Below are positions 9,701 through 18,038 of a DNA stretch of 64,000 nt, in pieces. The position numbers and the translations under genes are program-made. The notes under the pieces are model-generated. The model saw only the letters and a program-made list of their open reading frames with translations. It searched no databases and was not told where the DNA came from. Every line of letters begins with the position of its first letter. Positions within the stretch are counted from its first letter, which is position 1. Origin of the DNA: Cheilinus undulatus (lineage: Eukaryota > Chordata > Actinopteri > Labriformes > Labridae); the NCBI RefSeq assembly GCF_018320785.1, contig NC_054866.1, positions 6,152,581-6,216,580 of the forward strand, read 5' to 3'.

Positions 9701-11552
9701 ACAAAATAAAAGGACTGTAGATTACTTACACACTTCTGGAGAGCGGTACTCCTCTCGTCCTCTAAATGCACAGGAATACTTGTTGATATCTTGGAAAGAG
9801 ACTCCTAAAGTGGATGTCCATTCATTTATTTTCCATTGGTTTTGGTACCAGACATATGAAGGATTATCAGCCACATCACAGCTGCTCTGGCACTTCAGCT
9901 CAAACTGGTTCTGTAATCTTTTCACTTTGACCTGAAGGTCTGAACAGGTGGAAAACAGAACCAAAATGTCATTTTAACCATTTAAAGTTCACAAATGAAC
10001 ATGAAGCATTCACATCATGTTCCTAAATGATGATGAAAAGGTTACCTGTGACAGACAAAGTGACCCCAGATGAAGAAGTAGCTCCTCCACCTGGTTGGTT
10101 GGTCTCAAATCTGAACCAGTACTCAGCTGCATCTCTCTCCTGCAGGTCTGTGATTCTCAGAGTGCAGTCATTCCCAGTAGGAGGATACTGCACACGACCT
10201 GAGTAGGCTGGGTCTGATTTCAGGTCAGGGTTAGGATAACCTCTGTCTGTGAACCACTTTCTGCTCTCTACAATAGTGGACTGCCCCTCTATTGTTTCTG
10301 GATATGTGAAGCTGCAGGGTAGGTCCACTGTTGATCCTTTCACTGCACAGATCTGAGGAGAGGGGAGAGTCACAGCCCAGCCATCCTGACTGTGGACCAC
10401 TGTAACACAGATCAGAAACACCATCAGAACCATAACAACAACAGAAAACAAGAATTTATAATAGAGTAACCTGATAGGTTATGGAAATACTTTGTCCAGA
10501 GTGCTTGGCAATAAATCCTCTCTCCCCAAAGCTTATCAGACAGAGACATTACAAAAACCAGAAAAGCACTCAGAGAGCGCCATTAGCCCTATCTACCAAT
10601 AGCACAGAATCCTTTAAAAAATTCCTGGATCCAGACGGTGATCACTTCCAAAATCTAATCAGGTCTTCCTTATGCCATTTCTGACGTTTCCTGAAAATTT
10701 CATCAAAATCCATCCCTGACTTTTTGAGTTATGTTGCTAACAAACAAACAAACTAACAAACCCTGCCGATCACATGACCTCCTTGGTGGAGGTAATAAAA
10801 GAGCAGCACTAAGGAAAAGGATTGCTTCTGTATAATGGATGAGGACTTTCTGTAACTGAGGAAGGTTCACACCGATAAGGGTAAGCTGAAACACAAACTA
10901 TTTCCTGCAAGAGCAGGAATGCATTGTAGCTTATTGACAGTCTGTTTCCTCACCATTCAGTCTGGTGTCTAAATGTGCTGAGGATTCATAAAAAACTGTG
11001 AAACCGTTTTTTTGAGATGATAAGGGCAGGGATGTGATAAAAGTTTGGTTCCTTTTTAGTGGTTGTTTCTCTAATAAAGGAAGCGCAGTAACTTTTATCA
11101 TTTTTAACATTAATAATAAAAAAGATGTTTGAAAACTTTAAACGTGCTAAGATGTGGAAACATGATGATACAAAAACACACTTCAGAAAAAATAAATCTC
11201 TGCACACATGAAGAGCACACTCAGATCTACTGAAGCTCTCATTCTGAGCCTTCACTTCTAAAAAACACACAAACACTTAAATTCTGCTCTGAATGAATGA
11301 TTGAATACAGTACCTGGCACAGAGAGAAGGATGATAACCAGTCCAGTCACTGCTGCTCTCACAGTCATGGCTGCTCCTCTTCTCCCTGTTTGACTTCAGA
11401 AATACAGAATAAGACCCTGGCAGAAGGACTGAACATGACCTGAGTCAATAAATAATCATATCAATAACTAAGTCTACTTACAACAGAGAGGAGATGTTTA
11501 CTCTGCAGCAAACGTTCCTCTGTGGTCATCAGAAGGAAGAAGTCAAGCTGTT
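517..11552 (-). CDS. CD22-like (Siglec-family) Ig receptor gene, partial, multi-exon
   Basis: The predicted product is a B-cell type I membrane lectin/adhesion receptor resembling teleost CD22-like proteins. Coding order on the minus strand is signal exon 11368-11314, V-set 10399-10046, Ig2 9939-9730, then C2-type exons 8607-8347, 5912-5655, 5241-4981, 4094-3837, 3435-3175, 2287-2030 and 774-517. Every junction is AG/GT and every Ig exon is phase 1-1, so exons can be added or skipped without frame loss. The transmembrane segment and any ITIM tail must lie left of base 517 and are not seen. Family members normally carry 3-7 Ig domains; this model has nine, so either the protein is long or splicing selects among the exons. 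The CD22/Siglec family call is firm; orthology to mammalian CD22 is inference. Confidence 0.85.
1040..1120 (+). repeat. AAAC-rich microsatellite, copied in units at 2560-2625 and 4362-4430
   Basis: This is a run of AAAC/AAAAC units. It lies at the same place in each intact array unit and varies in length between units, as expected of a microsatellite that mutated after duplication. Confidence 0.8.
1165..1240 (-). pseudogene. relic type C Ig half-exon, unit 1
   Basis: On the minus strand this encodes the A-B strand start of a C2 domain (Asp-Ala-Pro-Arg-Leu-Pro-Ser-Val ... Ser-Val-Thr-Leu), then runs into an AAAC-rich tract with no B-strand Cys. Where the working exons have CTCCAG before ATGCTCC, this one has CTCCTG, so the acceptor AG is lost. 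Equivalent relics lie in the other units. Confidence 0.7.
1663..1729 (-). pseudogene. truncated type B Ig exon, copy 1
   Basis: Only the 3' 67 bp of a type B exon remain, with its GTGAGT donor. The match to the other B exons stops at 1729, inside the F-strand Tyr-Tyr-Ser-Cys region. The rest is replaced by about 200 bp of AGTAAA/TTTACT-rich repeat sequence (1730-1941). With no acceptor and no core Trp, it cannot encode a domain. Confidence 0.8.
2030..2287 (-). CDS. C2-type Ig exon, type A, copy 2
   Basis: This is a 258-bp, phase 1-1 exon with intact Ig core residues and splice sites. The sequence just downstream of its donor (1942-2029) matches the sequence downstream of copy 1, not that of copies 3 and 4. 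The left two units therefore share a common recent history. Confidence 0.85.
2678..2752 (-). pseudogene. relic type C Ig half-exon, unit 2
   Basis: Same truncated half-domain and same CTCCTG acceptor defect as unit 1. It is followed by the same AAAC-rich tract, with a different repeat count. Confidence 0.7.
3175..3435 (-). CDS. C2-type Ig exon, type B, copy 2
   Basis: This is a 261-bp, phase 1-1 exon of the same type as copy 3, including the extra Cys in Cys-Ser-Cys-Asp-Gly-His-Pro. Core Trp and both canonical Cys are intact. Splice sites are CTCAAG and GTGAGT. It is the last complete B exon before the left edge. Confidence 0.85.
3837..4094 (-). CDS. C2-type Ig exon, type A, copy 3
   Basis: This is a 258-bp, phase 1-1 exon, nearly identical to copy 2, with only two or three residue changes such as Gly for Ser in Asn-Gly-Leu-Gly and Asn for Asp near the end. 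All Ig core residues are present. The acceptor CTCCAG precedes 4094 and the donor GTAAGT follows 3837. Confidence 0.85.
4484..4558 (-). pseudogene. relic type C Ig half-exon, unit 3
   Basis: Same truncated half-domain and acceptor defect as in the other units, in an otherwise unchanged 1806-bp repeat unit. Confidence 0.7.
4981..5241 (-). CDS. C2-type Ig exon, type B, copy 3
   Basis: This is a 261-bp, phase 1-1 exon, nearly identical to copy 2, which lies exactly 1806 bp away. After the B-strand Cys it reads Ser-Cys-Asp-Gly-His-Pro, so it has an extra Cys that is absent from copy 4. Core Trp and F-strand Cys are present. Splice sites are CTCAAG and GTGAGT. Confidence 0.85.
5655..5912 (-). CDS. 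C2-type Ig exon, type A, copy 4
   Basis: This is a 258-bp, phase 1-1 exon with acceptor CTCCAG and donor GTAAGT. The C2 domain has Thr-Cys-Ser-Ser-Asp, Tyr-Ala-Trp-Tyr-Lys and Gln-Tyr-Tyr-Cys-Met-Ala. It is the most diverged type A exon: Phe-Ser-Ser-Ile-Lys-Val, Gln-Tyr-Tyr-Cys-Met and Asn-Ile-Leu-Gly replace residues shared by copies 1-3. That fits it being the older end of the array. The intron on its 5' side now holds the 1.83 kb inverted-repeat element. Confidence 0.85.
6023..7850. mobile_element. 1.83 kb DNA transposon with about 340-400 bp terminal inverted repeats
   Basis: Bases 6023-6362 reappear inverted at about 7445-7850. Both ends begin GGTCAGGGGGTCAAAGTATA when read inward. No transposase ORF is visible, so it is non-autonomous. 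Its interior holds a LINE fragment. Neighbouring array units give the unoccupied site and show that about 280 bp were lost at insertion. The superfamily is not clear, and no target duplication is seen. Confidence 0.8.
6679..7090 (-). mobile_element. Rex3-like (RTE clade) LINE 3' fragment
   Basis: The left end is a CATC tail (CCATCCATCCATCC), the complement of the (GATG)n tail typical of Rex3/RTE LINEs. It runs into GC-richer sequence that reads like the conserved 3' part of the fish Rex3 reverse transcriptase region. It is too short and too mutated to code. It lies nested inside the 1.83 kb element. The family name is from recollection of the consensus and was not tested. Confidence 0.55.
7851..7920 (-). 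pseudogene. relic type C Ig half-exon, unit 4, abutting the transposon
   Basis: The same half-domain, but it now directly joins the right end of the 1.83 kb inverted-repeat element at 7850. The AAAC-rich tract and the sequence beyond it are missing. One codon differs (Arg for Ser in Pro-Phe-Arg-Lys-Ile). Confidence 0.7.
8347..8607 (-). CDS. C2-type Ig exon, type B, copy 4 (most 5')
   Basis: This is a 261-bp, phase 1-1 exon with acceptor CTCAAG and donor GTGAGT. It encodes a C2/I-set domain with Leu-Thr-Cys-Ser-Ser-Asp (B-strand Cys), Tyr-Thr-Trp-Tyr-Lys and Asp-Ser-Gly-Tyr-Tyr-Ser-Cys. It differs from B copies 2 and 3 in keeping Ser-Ser-Asp-Ala-Asn-Pro-Ala after the B-strand Cys, as the type A exons do. 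It therefore looks closer to the ancestral form. It is the first domain after Ig2 in transcription order. Confidence 0.85.
8920..9560 (+). mobile_element. Tc1/mariner-like transposase remnant
   Basis: Broken plus-strand frames spell Tc1-family pieces in the right order: Ala-Thr-Leu-Asp-Gly-Pro-Asp-Gly, Gln-Gly-Gly-Gly-Gly-Val-Met-Phe, Met-Gln-Asp-Asn-Ala-Pro-Ser-His (second catalytic Asp) and Ser-Pro-Asp-Leu ... Asn-Pro-Thr-Glu-Asn-Leu-Trp (third catalytic acid). Several frameshifts and stops separate them, so it is dead. It sits in the intron between Ig2 and the first C2 exon of the CD22-like gene. Confidence 0.75.
9730..9939 (-). CDS. CD22-like second Ig domain exon (short C2 type)
   Basis: This is a 70-codon, phase 1-1 exon. 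Acceptor TTCAG precedes base 9939 and donor GTAAGT follows 9730. The domain has Leu-Lys-Cys-Gln-Ser-Ser-Cys in the B strand region, Tyr-Val-Trp-Tyr for the core Trp, and Lys-Tyr-Ser-Cys-Ala for the F-strand Cys. The additional Cys shortly after the B-strand Cys is typical of domain 2 in CD22-like proteins and may pair with the V domain. It directly precedes the C2 array; the intervening intron holds a Tc1-like remnant. Confidence 0.8.
10046..10399 (-). CDS. CD22-like V-set (Siglec-type lectin) Ig exon
   Basis: This 354-bp, phase 1-1 exon encodes the N-terminal V-set domain. The B-strand Cys is in Asp-Leu-Pro-Cys-Ser-Phe. Its likely partner is the Cys in Gly-Asn-Asp-Cys-Thr-Leu on the E strand, not the F strand, which reads Glu-Tyr-Trp-Phe-Arg-Phe-Glu. 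A B-E intrasheet disulfide and an F-strand Arg that contacts sialic acid are hallmarks of Siglecs. Asp-Ala-Ala-Glu-Tyr is the usual D-x-A-x-Y motif. Acceptor AG is at 10401-10400 and donor GTAAC at 10045. Sialic acid binding is inferred from these residues only. Confidence 0.85.
10480..10800. repeat. degenerate dispersed repeat in CD22-like intron
   Basis: The segment resembles a common teleost interspersed repeat: ATTTCATCAAAATCCATC, then AACAAACAAACAAAC, then GACCTCCTTGGTGGAGG. It contains no coding capacity. It lies in the intron between the signal and V exons. Confidence 0.4.
11314..11368 (-). CDS. CD22-like signal-peptide exon
   Basis: The ATG at 11368 opens 18 codons plus one base. They give a short hydrophobic leader (Met-Thr-Val-Arg, then Ala/Val/Leu/Ile-rich) ending Leu-Ser-Val-Pro. 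The donor at 11313 reads GTACTG. The phase 1 end joins the V exon, and the junction gives Val-Val-His-Ser-Gln, a plausible cleavage region. The same exon, at exactly the same 55-bp length, is found inverted at 14582-14636. The start follows GAGCAGCC and is the first ATG of a short leader, which supports it as the true start. Confidence 0.85.
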
Positions 11553-11580
11553 AAAGTGCCCTACTTCCTTCCCCTTTCAA
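11393..11580 (-). promoter_or_regulatory. 5' noncoding exon, leader intron and proximal promoter of the CD22-like gene
   Basis: On the minus strand a noncoding exon appears to end at 11482, before the donor GTAAGT (11481). The coding leader exon starts at 11393 after an AG acceptor. Upstream, at about 11508-11575, is a block that is also conserved in the inverted pseudogene copy near 14385-14465, so it is probably 5' UTR plus promoter. It contains GGAAGT (11568-11563), an Ets/PU.1-type core expected in a B-cell gene. No TATA box is evident. Transcription start and factor binding are inferred. Confidence 0.45.
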
Positions 11581-11599
11581 ATTATTAACATGCATGAAG

Positions 11600-12550
11600 T
11601 TGGTGTTTTTTCTTAAAGCCATATCAGGCCCTAATAATGCTGACTGACTAATGCTATGAAGATCAAATCTAGTACGTCCAGAAACATCTCAGTGACCAGA
11701 GGGACGATAGTGGACAGTAGGAAACTCTTCACTGACCTCCCTAACTGAAGGATTTCTTCCTCATCTACACCAAACTTCCTGTCCACCATCTTCCCTCTGG
11801 ATGCTCCAGGACCTACAAGGCTTGATCTTCATGGTCGCCCTCTTGAGATTCTTATTGAGCCCCTCTAGTAGCTTTCTTGTACATGGGACTGTTGTTGTCA
11901 TTCCTGTCCTGGTTGGTGAAAGGTGCATACCATCCTGCCATCATTTTCCTACCAAAGCCAATCTGGAAGCTCTAAAAATAATCTCATCACAACTGTGAAT
12001 TCTTGTAGGGCAGATGGTGGGACACGGAGAAGAGAGAGTAGGGTAGACAGAAGTGAGACAGTTGGTTGGAGCACTGAGGACTGTAGATGCCACATGGCTC
12101 TTGCTCTACTGACTGAGCTAAAATATAAAAGTCCCGCCCTTCCCAAACCTTTTCTATGGGAGCTTTCCCACATGAGTGTCAAATATACTCACGCATATGG
12201 GTCGATCTGGTGTGTCAGGTTTGCTGTTTCCTGCAGACAGGGCTTTAAGTTTTCATCTTTAGTGTCCTTCAGTTCTCAACTGCAATCAGCTGAGTTGAAG
12301 CAACTCAATTTTCCATTTGGCTTTTAGAGCGTTTTGATACTTTTTTGGCTGAGCTTTGAAAATACAGGTTTAAACTACTCTCTACTGAAATACATCAGGA
12401 ACAATACACACATGGGGGGTGGGGGGTGATTAGAGCAATAGAGATAACTTGATGCTTTGAGACAGGAAACCACAAACCCAGACACGTGTGAGTGAGAGAG
12501 GAAAATAGCTGCAGATATGAGTCTGACAAGTTTAAATGTTCCTTGTAACT
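11600..12550. other. intergenic, no gene seen
   Basis: Only short ORFs without splice context or domain resemblance are present. Bases 12126-12282 form a segment repeated at 53810-53940 in the same orientation. A G-rich run lies at 12412-12430. Confidence 0.5.
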
Positions 12551-12552
12551 GT

Positions 12553-14016
12553 TTAACCCTCGGACCCTACTATGTTTTGAGGACATTCATCATTTTTATC
12601 ATCGTTTTTTTGAGTTAATAGTCACATTTTTATAGACTGAAGCATCAAATTTGGCCAAAGTTATTATTTTTCTTTATATTAAAAAAAAAATGAAAACCGT
12701 GTCACCCATAGAATGCCCATGACACGAAATAGCTACATCCAGCCTTGTTTTTCCGAAATCGGACACATAGGATTCCATTAAAAACACGTTTTTTGACTGT
12801 GTGTCTAGGGCACCAAAACAACTTATAGCGACTGTTTTTTTTGCAGTCAGTCAATCACCAAGGATGTAAATTTCACCATTCAACAGTGATCCAGTGGATA
12901 GTGCCAGCACACCATTTTAACCCTTTCAGCAGCGCAGACATGGTTTACCTTCCGTGCGCTCACAGTGTTTGGAGCGCCATTTCACCCGCTAAACATCATC
13001 AGAATTAAATGAACCGATTCATGCCACTAGATATGGATGTCTGAGAGTGGGCTAGATGTGTAAGGAAAAGTTTGTGTACTCCTACGTGTGTGATCGGGTG
13101 CGAATCTGCATGTATGTTTACAAGTGGACATGCTGTTAAGTGGAGTGTTTACGGTAGGATATGTTACCACTGGATTCTGCAGCCTGGGACTAAGGAAGAG
13201 GGACATTTGGACAATTTCAACTTTGCCCTCACTTCATAGCAAGTGGATTAACAAGCATGAGGATGCACGTGTCCTTTCAATCAATAGGAGAGAATATATC
13301 ATATCTCAAAGATGCAGTAAATTTATATCTGCACATAATTGGCATATTTGTGGTCACATTTTGGTTAGAGGTGGAAATGCGCGTGTTCGTGGTTCATATC
13401 CTACATATATCCTCTGATTCTTTATGCCTGTACATAAAATAAACCTAATATGAACAAATGCATTCACTCGCATATGATTTGGTAGAGGAGGATATGCAAG
13501 AAAATGAGGGTAAAACTGGCGTGTTTTACGCACGGATGGACTCATCTGTTTAGCATGGACGAATCCAAGTCATAGGCATAGTGTACAATAAAGGGCATAA
13601 AAAGGGTGTAACACTGAAGGACAGATGTAGCTAAAATATGGCATTTGGCACTACAGAAAAAAATTCAATGCATCAAAATCAATTTTACTACTTATCACTG
13701 GCATGGCCCAGGCTCTATTTATTGAAAAAAAGAATTTTTTTTTCTAGATCATTTTATATGGGAATTATGGTGTTTTTGTGTTTTTAACCATAAAAAATAG
13801 CAGTGACATGGTGTACAATAACTGGCATAAACAGAGTGTAACACTGAATAAAAAAAAAAATTAGTGGTCAGGGTTGAAGTTGTTGAAGAGATTTGAAGCA
13901 GTGAAAGTAAAAAAAAATGTTGAAAAATGATTATTTTATTAACACCTGTCTGCATGTCCGTTTTCAGGACAAACGAGGACAGATGTAGATAAAGATTACA
14001 AGGGACCGAGGGTTAA
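12553..14016. mobile_element. non-autonomous piggyBac-like element
   Basis: TTAA lies at 12553-12556 and at 14013-14016. Reading inward, both ends give TTAACCCTCGG followed by A or T and CCCT, which is the TTAA target and CCY-start pattern of piggyBac. The 1.46 kb interior has no transposase. It contains a repeated module (GTGTACAATAA...GGCATAAA...GTGTAACACTGAA) near 13580-13620 and 13808-13850. Confidence 0.75.
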
Positions 14017-14384
14017 TTCTCAGTATCTGTCCTGGAGCTCGCATACACACCCACACACACACGAACAAACATACAGTAGGCCCAGAAAGGAGTTGGACAG
14101 AGTGAAGATACACAGGACACAATATTTAGGTGTGGTAAATATGCAATAAAATCTGAATTTCAGAAGGGGCCACTTTTTCACAGCATCATCTGTACAAACT
14201 CTTATCATAACTTTTATTGGTTCCCTTTGTCCTTATTGTGCAATGGCTGCAATTTAGCCATATTAATAAAACTATTTCCTACATCAGTTTCTTTCTTATA
14301 CAACACTGTAAGGGCCTTCTATGGGTTCTAAAACATTGTCATGACTGAAAGTCAGTCCGTAACTTCAAAGATATTAATAACCTG

Positions 14385-16500
14385 AAGGGGAAGGAGGTGG
14401 ACCACTTTCACAGCTCGTCTTCTGCCTTCTGATGACCACAGAGGATCATTTGCTGCAGAGAAAATGCGTCCCTACTGTTTTATATATGATTAAATCTCAG
14501 TTTTATTTATATTTTCTTGTTCAGGTCACGCATGCTAACATTTTATATTTCTGAAGTCAAACAGGGAGAAGAGGAGCAGCCATGATTTTAACAGAAGCAG
14601 TGACTGGATTTGTTATCTTCCTTCTTTCTGTGCCAGGTACTGTATTCAATCATTTTTACTGATTCAGGGCTGAATGGAATTTGTTATATTAAAGAGAATC
14701 CTCTTTGAACAACCTTATCTAGATCTGTGTGATTTCTGCATCTGTGCAGTGATTTATTTTTTCTAAAGTATGTTTTTCTGTATCATTGTATCTCCAGTTC
14801 TTCGCCGAATTTAAGATTGTCAAACATACTAAAGCAAGAGCAGTTCCTTATATCTGCAGCTGTTAGTGATGCATGGAAAGATCCAGTGACTTTATGTTAC
14901 AAGTGTCTGCATTTCCTTTATGAGAGAAAAAAATAACACCTACAAAAAAGAGAAGCATATTTTGCCAATGCATTAAGTCTGTTTTTTTTCTGTTCTCATC
15001 AGGGTTAACACTTGACTGTATATCTAAATATAACACAGCAGCTATGTGTCATTACAAACACCAGTCTTACAGATCTTTTTAGAAGTCTCAGCACAAGTCA
15101 GCCCCCAAAGGAAACAACCACAATTCAGCTCTGCAGTGTTCATCAAGGACAAGCATGTACTGTATGTTTCACAGTCCTGTATGACTCAAAGTTTAAAATA
15201 GACTATCAACCAATCTTTTCCTTTATTTATTACATATCGCTGGTGTTGGGCCAAAAACTTGTATCTCCATTTTTCATTGTTATTATTAGTTTTTCTTGAC
15301 ATAAATCAGTGCTATCAATTGCCCTTTACATTGGTCAGTGGGTTTTAATAAATTCTAAAGCATTAATAAGTGTCCAAAAGGCGCTGACTATGAATATTCA
15401 GTATTAAATCAATTTTAAAATAACTTTTTTGCATTCCCAGGAAGGGGGTGATTTTGGAGATACAAGGTTTTGGCCTGATAGCAGCGGTAAGCCCTACTGC
15501 AAAACACAAAAAGCCCTTAGGGCAAGATCTTTTCTATCAGTAGCATACACAGTCATATTAGGAGGCAGGTCAAGAGTGATCTTGAAGTGGCACCAGAAAT
15601 GTGCTGTGCAGAAAACTGAAAATAAACTTTAGAGACATCCTAAAAGATGTAGACTTTAAAAGGAAATTTTCCTGTTCAGTTCCTTACAACGTTGTCAGTT
15701 GGAGCTTTACAAGCTGGGTTTGCCTGATGACAGACGTGAAGGTTGTCAAATCCATCTGCTTTGCCCACCTTAATCTTCCATGGCCAAAATCCAAACGTTG
15801 TGACAAAGAGATGTGATCAGCTGAATCCTGACCTGATGTGTTGTCTCTCCTATGCTGGGCCATGCATTTGTGTGAGGGTTGTTAAGAGTCCATGCATTCC
15901 TCAGACCATTTCACAGTGGTATATAATGTTGTGTACGCTATTTGGACTATAGCGCTACATCCACTTTAGAAGTTTTGAAGAATTTCAAAGCATTGTGATT
16001 ATTTTACAGTTTATTTTAATGTGGATGTTATTGATATGTTGCTGATTTTCCTCTCCTGTGTGCCTTCTGTGTTTGCACACTGCCCTGCAGTCTCATGCCC
16101 CTACATGGGCATAAAAAAGTGTTTCTCTGTATTCATCGGGTGAAGTGTGCACATGCTTCCAGTTTAATTTCAGCCTCCAGCTTGATTCTGATGACGTTTC
16201 TGAGCTGTTACAGTGGTCCACAGTCAGAATGATTGAGCTGTGACTTTCTTTACTAAAATCTGTGCTTTGAAAAGATCAACATTGGTCATACTGTGTACGC
16301 ACACATATCCATCAAGATTGGGCCAACGTGATACAGAAGTTGTGGAAACTCTCTGGTTCACTAAATTAATTGGAAATCGACTTGTAGACCTGAAATCAGA
16401 CCCCGACTACTCCGGTCGTGTGTAGTATTCTCAAATCATCAAAGCCAGAGAGAGCGACTCAGCTGTGTTCAGGTTCAGATTCATAACAAACCAGCCATGT
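14385..16500 (+). pseudogene. inverted, decayed copy of the CD22-like gene 5' part
   Basis: Bases 14385-14465 match the promoter and 5' UTR block upstream of the working gene. Bases 14582-14636 are a 55-bp signal exon with an open frame and a GTACTG donor. Bases 16214 to about 16500 resemble the V exon: acceptor TTACAG then TGGTCCACAGTCAG, the segment Leu-Lys-Ser-Asp-Pro-Asp-Tyr-Ser-Gly-Arg-Val, and Phe-Arg-Phe near the F strand. The V copy has stops after its first residues and after Gly-Arg-Val, and a reworked middle. The leader donor GTAAGT is missing. No C2 exons follow. It lies head to head with the working gene, about 3 kb apart. Confidence 0.8.
14650..16200. other. pseudogene intron, no gene seen
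   Basis: This stretch between the relic signal and V exons holds only short unsupported ORFs. I recognise no repeat family in it. Confidence 0.4.
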
Positions 16501-16739
16501 GAACATACCCTCAAATATTCAAATGTTTAGCCATGTTTCAAATAGTATTTTTAATGCAGATGTATCTGTAATACCCTTATCAATTCATTGTACTTGTTCT
16601 GCCACAGTCTTTTCCATCATTTCATGCCATACAATAGTTAAATGGATACATGTATTGTGTAGCAAAGCGGAGGGTTCCCACATTGGATCTTGAACTCCAG
16701 TCTCCAAGACAGACAACTTCACTAACCAGCTAGCCAAAG

Positions 16740-17070
16740 CCACACTGCAAATTTGAAACTGCAAATTTAACACCCTCAGAGTTAAAATTAACACTACGCC
16801 AGGGTTTATATGGGAACCACTGATAGAGTGTTAAATTAACTCTTTGTTCAGTGTTAAAATTTTAACACTAGCAAAGTGTTAACTAACAACTCTTATAGTG
16901 TAAAATATCAACACTACCTTAGTAAATCATCAGTGTTGATTTAACCCCCATGGTGTTAACACTTTTCCAGGGTTTATATGAGTTCTCTGGAAAGTGTTAA
17001 ATTAATATCTCTCACAGTGTCAGTTTTTAACACTCAGAATGTTTTCTTGGTTTTTTATACAGTGCAAAGT
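16740..17070. repeat. MITE-like segment of alternating AGTGTTAA / TTAACACT motifs
   Basis: Roughly ten copies of GTGTTAA or its complement TTAACAC are spread at irregular spacing. The ends read CACTGCAAA (left) and, inverted, ACTTTGCACTG (right), suggesting terminal inverted repeats. A related AGTAAA/TTTACT pattern replaced part of Ig exon B1 at 1730-1941. Confidence 0.5.
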
Positions 17071-17099
17071 AATTTGTATTAAATATAAATTGCCAGCTC

Positions 17100-18030
17100 A
17101 CATCAAACATCTCAGATAATGTGAGGCATCTCATGGCATGTACTGAGCAATAAGGCAATCACAGCATCTGTGTTAGCCCTGAGTTTAGCATTCAATAAAT
17201 AATCCATCACCACAGTCAGGATATGATCAACTGAACAGACTGCTACACTCATGGTACAGAAGTGTCTAACATAAAAAAACAGCAACAATTCACCAGAAAC
17301 ATGAGCAAAGGAATTCCAACAGTTATAGCTGTACAACAGGCAACATCTAAACATAACTGAATACATCTAAAACTTCTAAAATACATCTAAACACTCTGCA
17401 CCAAGGCATGATGGGAAAACTCTGCCCCCCAGATTTGAAATAACAATGGGCAGGGCTGAAATCAATTAAAGACCCTGTAAAGTGAAATCCAAAGTTTTTG
17501 TCTTAACACTCTAGGAATGTTGGAATATGGTTGCTGTAAACATGTGAAAACTCTGAGATCTACATGAGACTGAATTCTGGATTTAGGCCATTTCATCTCT
17601 TTCCTGGCTTGGTTTCATGTGGGCGGGGCCAATGTGTGGACTCACGATGTCATGAGCCCACAGTAGAGAATGACCCCGCCCCTCTAACACTACAATATTG
17701 TGGAAGGAAGCAGTCACCTGGAGCAGGGACTTCTGGTTCATTTTGTGCAAAGGAATTCAGTCTTGTCACTTATTGAGCCAAGTAAGCCTATTCAACTTTT
17801 ACACATGATTAGTAATACCTGGATACCTCCGATAAAAAACGAATTAATGCTCTCCTCACATCATTGTTTGGTTTTGGTATTAGCATGGGATAGTTAGTGG
17901 CATACTGGAATTTACAAAAAAATCATTTTCTTTTAATTCCACATAAAAGGCAAAATAAGGCACATGGCGTTTGCAGGGGACATTTCCTTTGTGTATCCTT
18001 TAGGTTTCTATTTTCTATATTAAATCAAAA
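17100..18030. other. intergenic, no gene seen
   Basis: No exon or named repeat is supported. A local GC-rich spot, GGGCGGGGCC, is at about 17621, with the near complement GACCCCGCCCC at about 17671. Confidence 0.4.
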
Positions 18031-18038
18031 AGATACCA

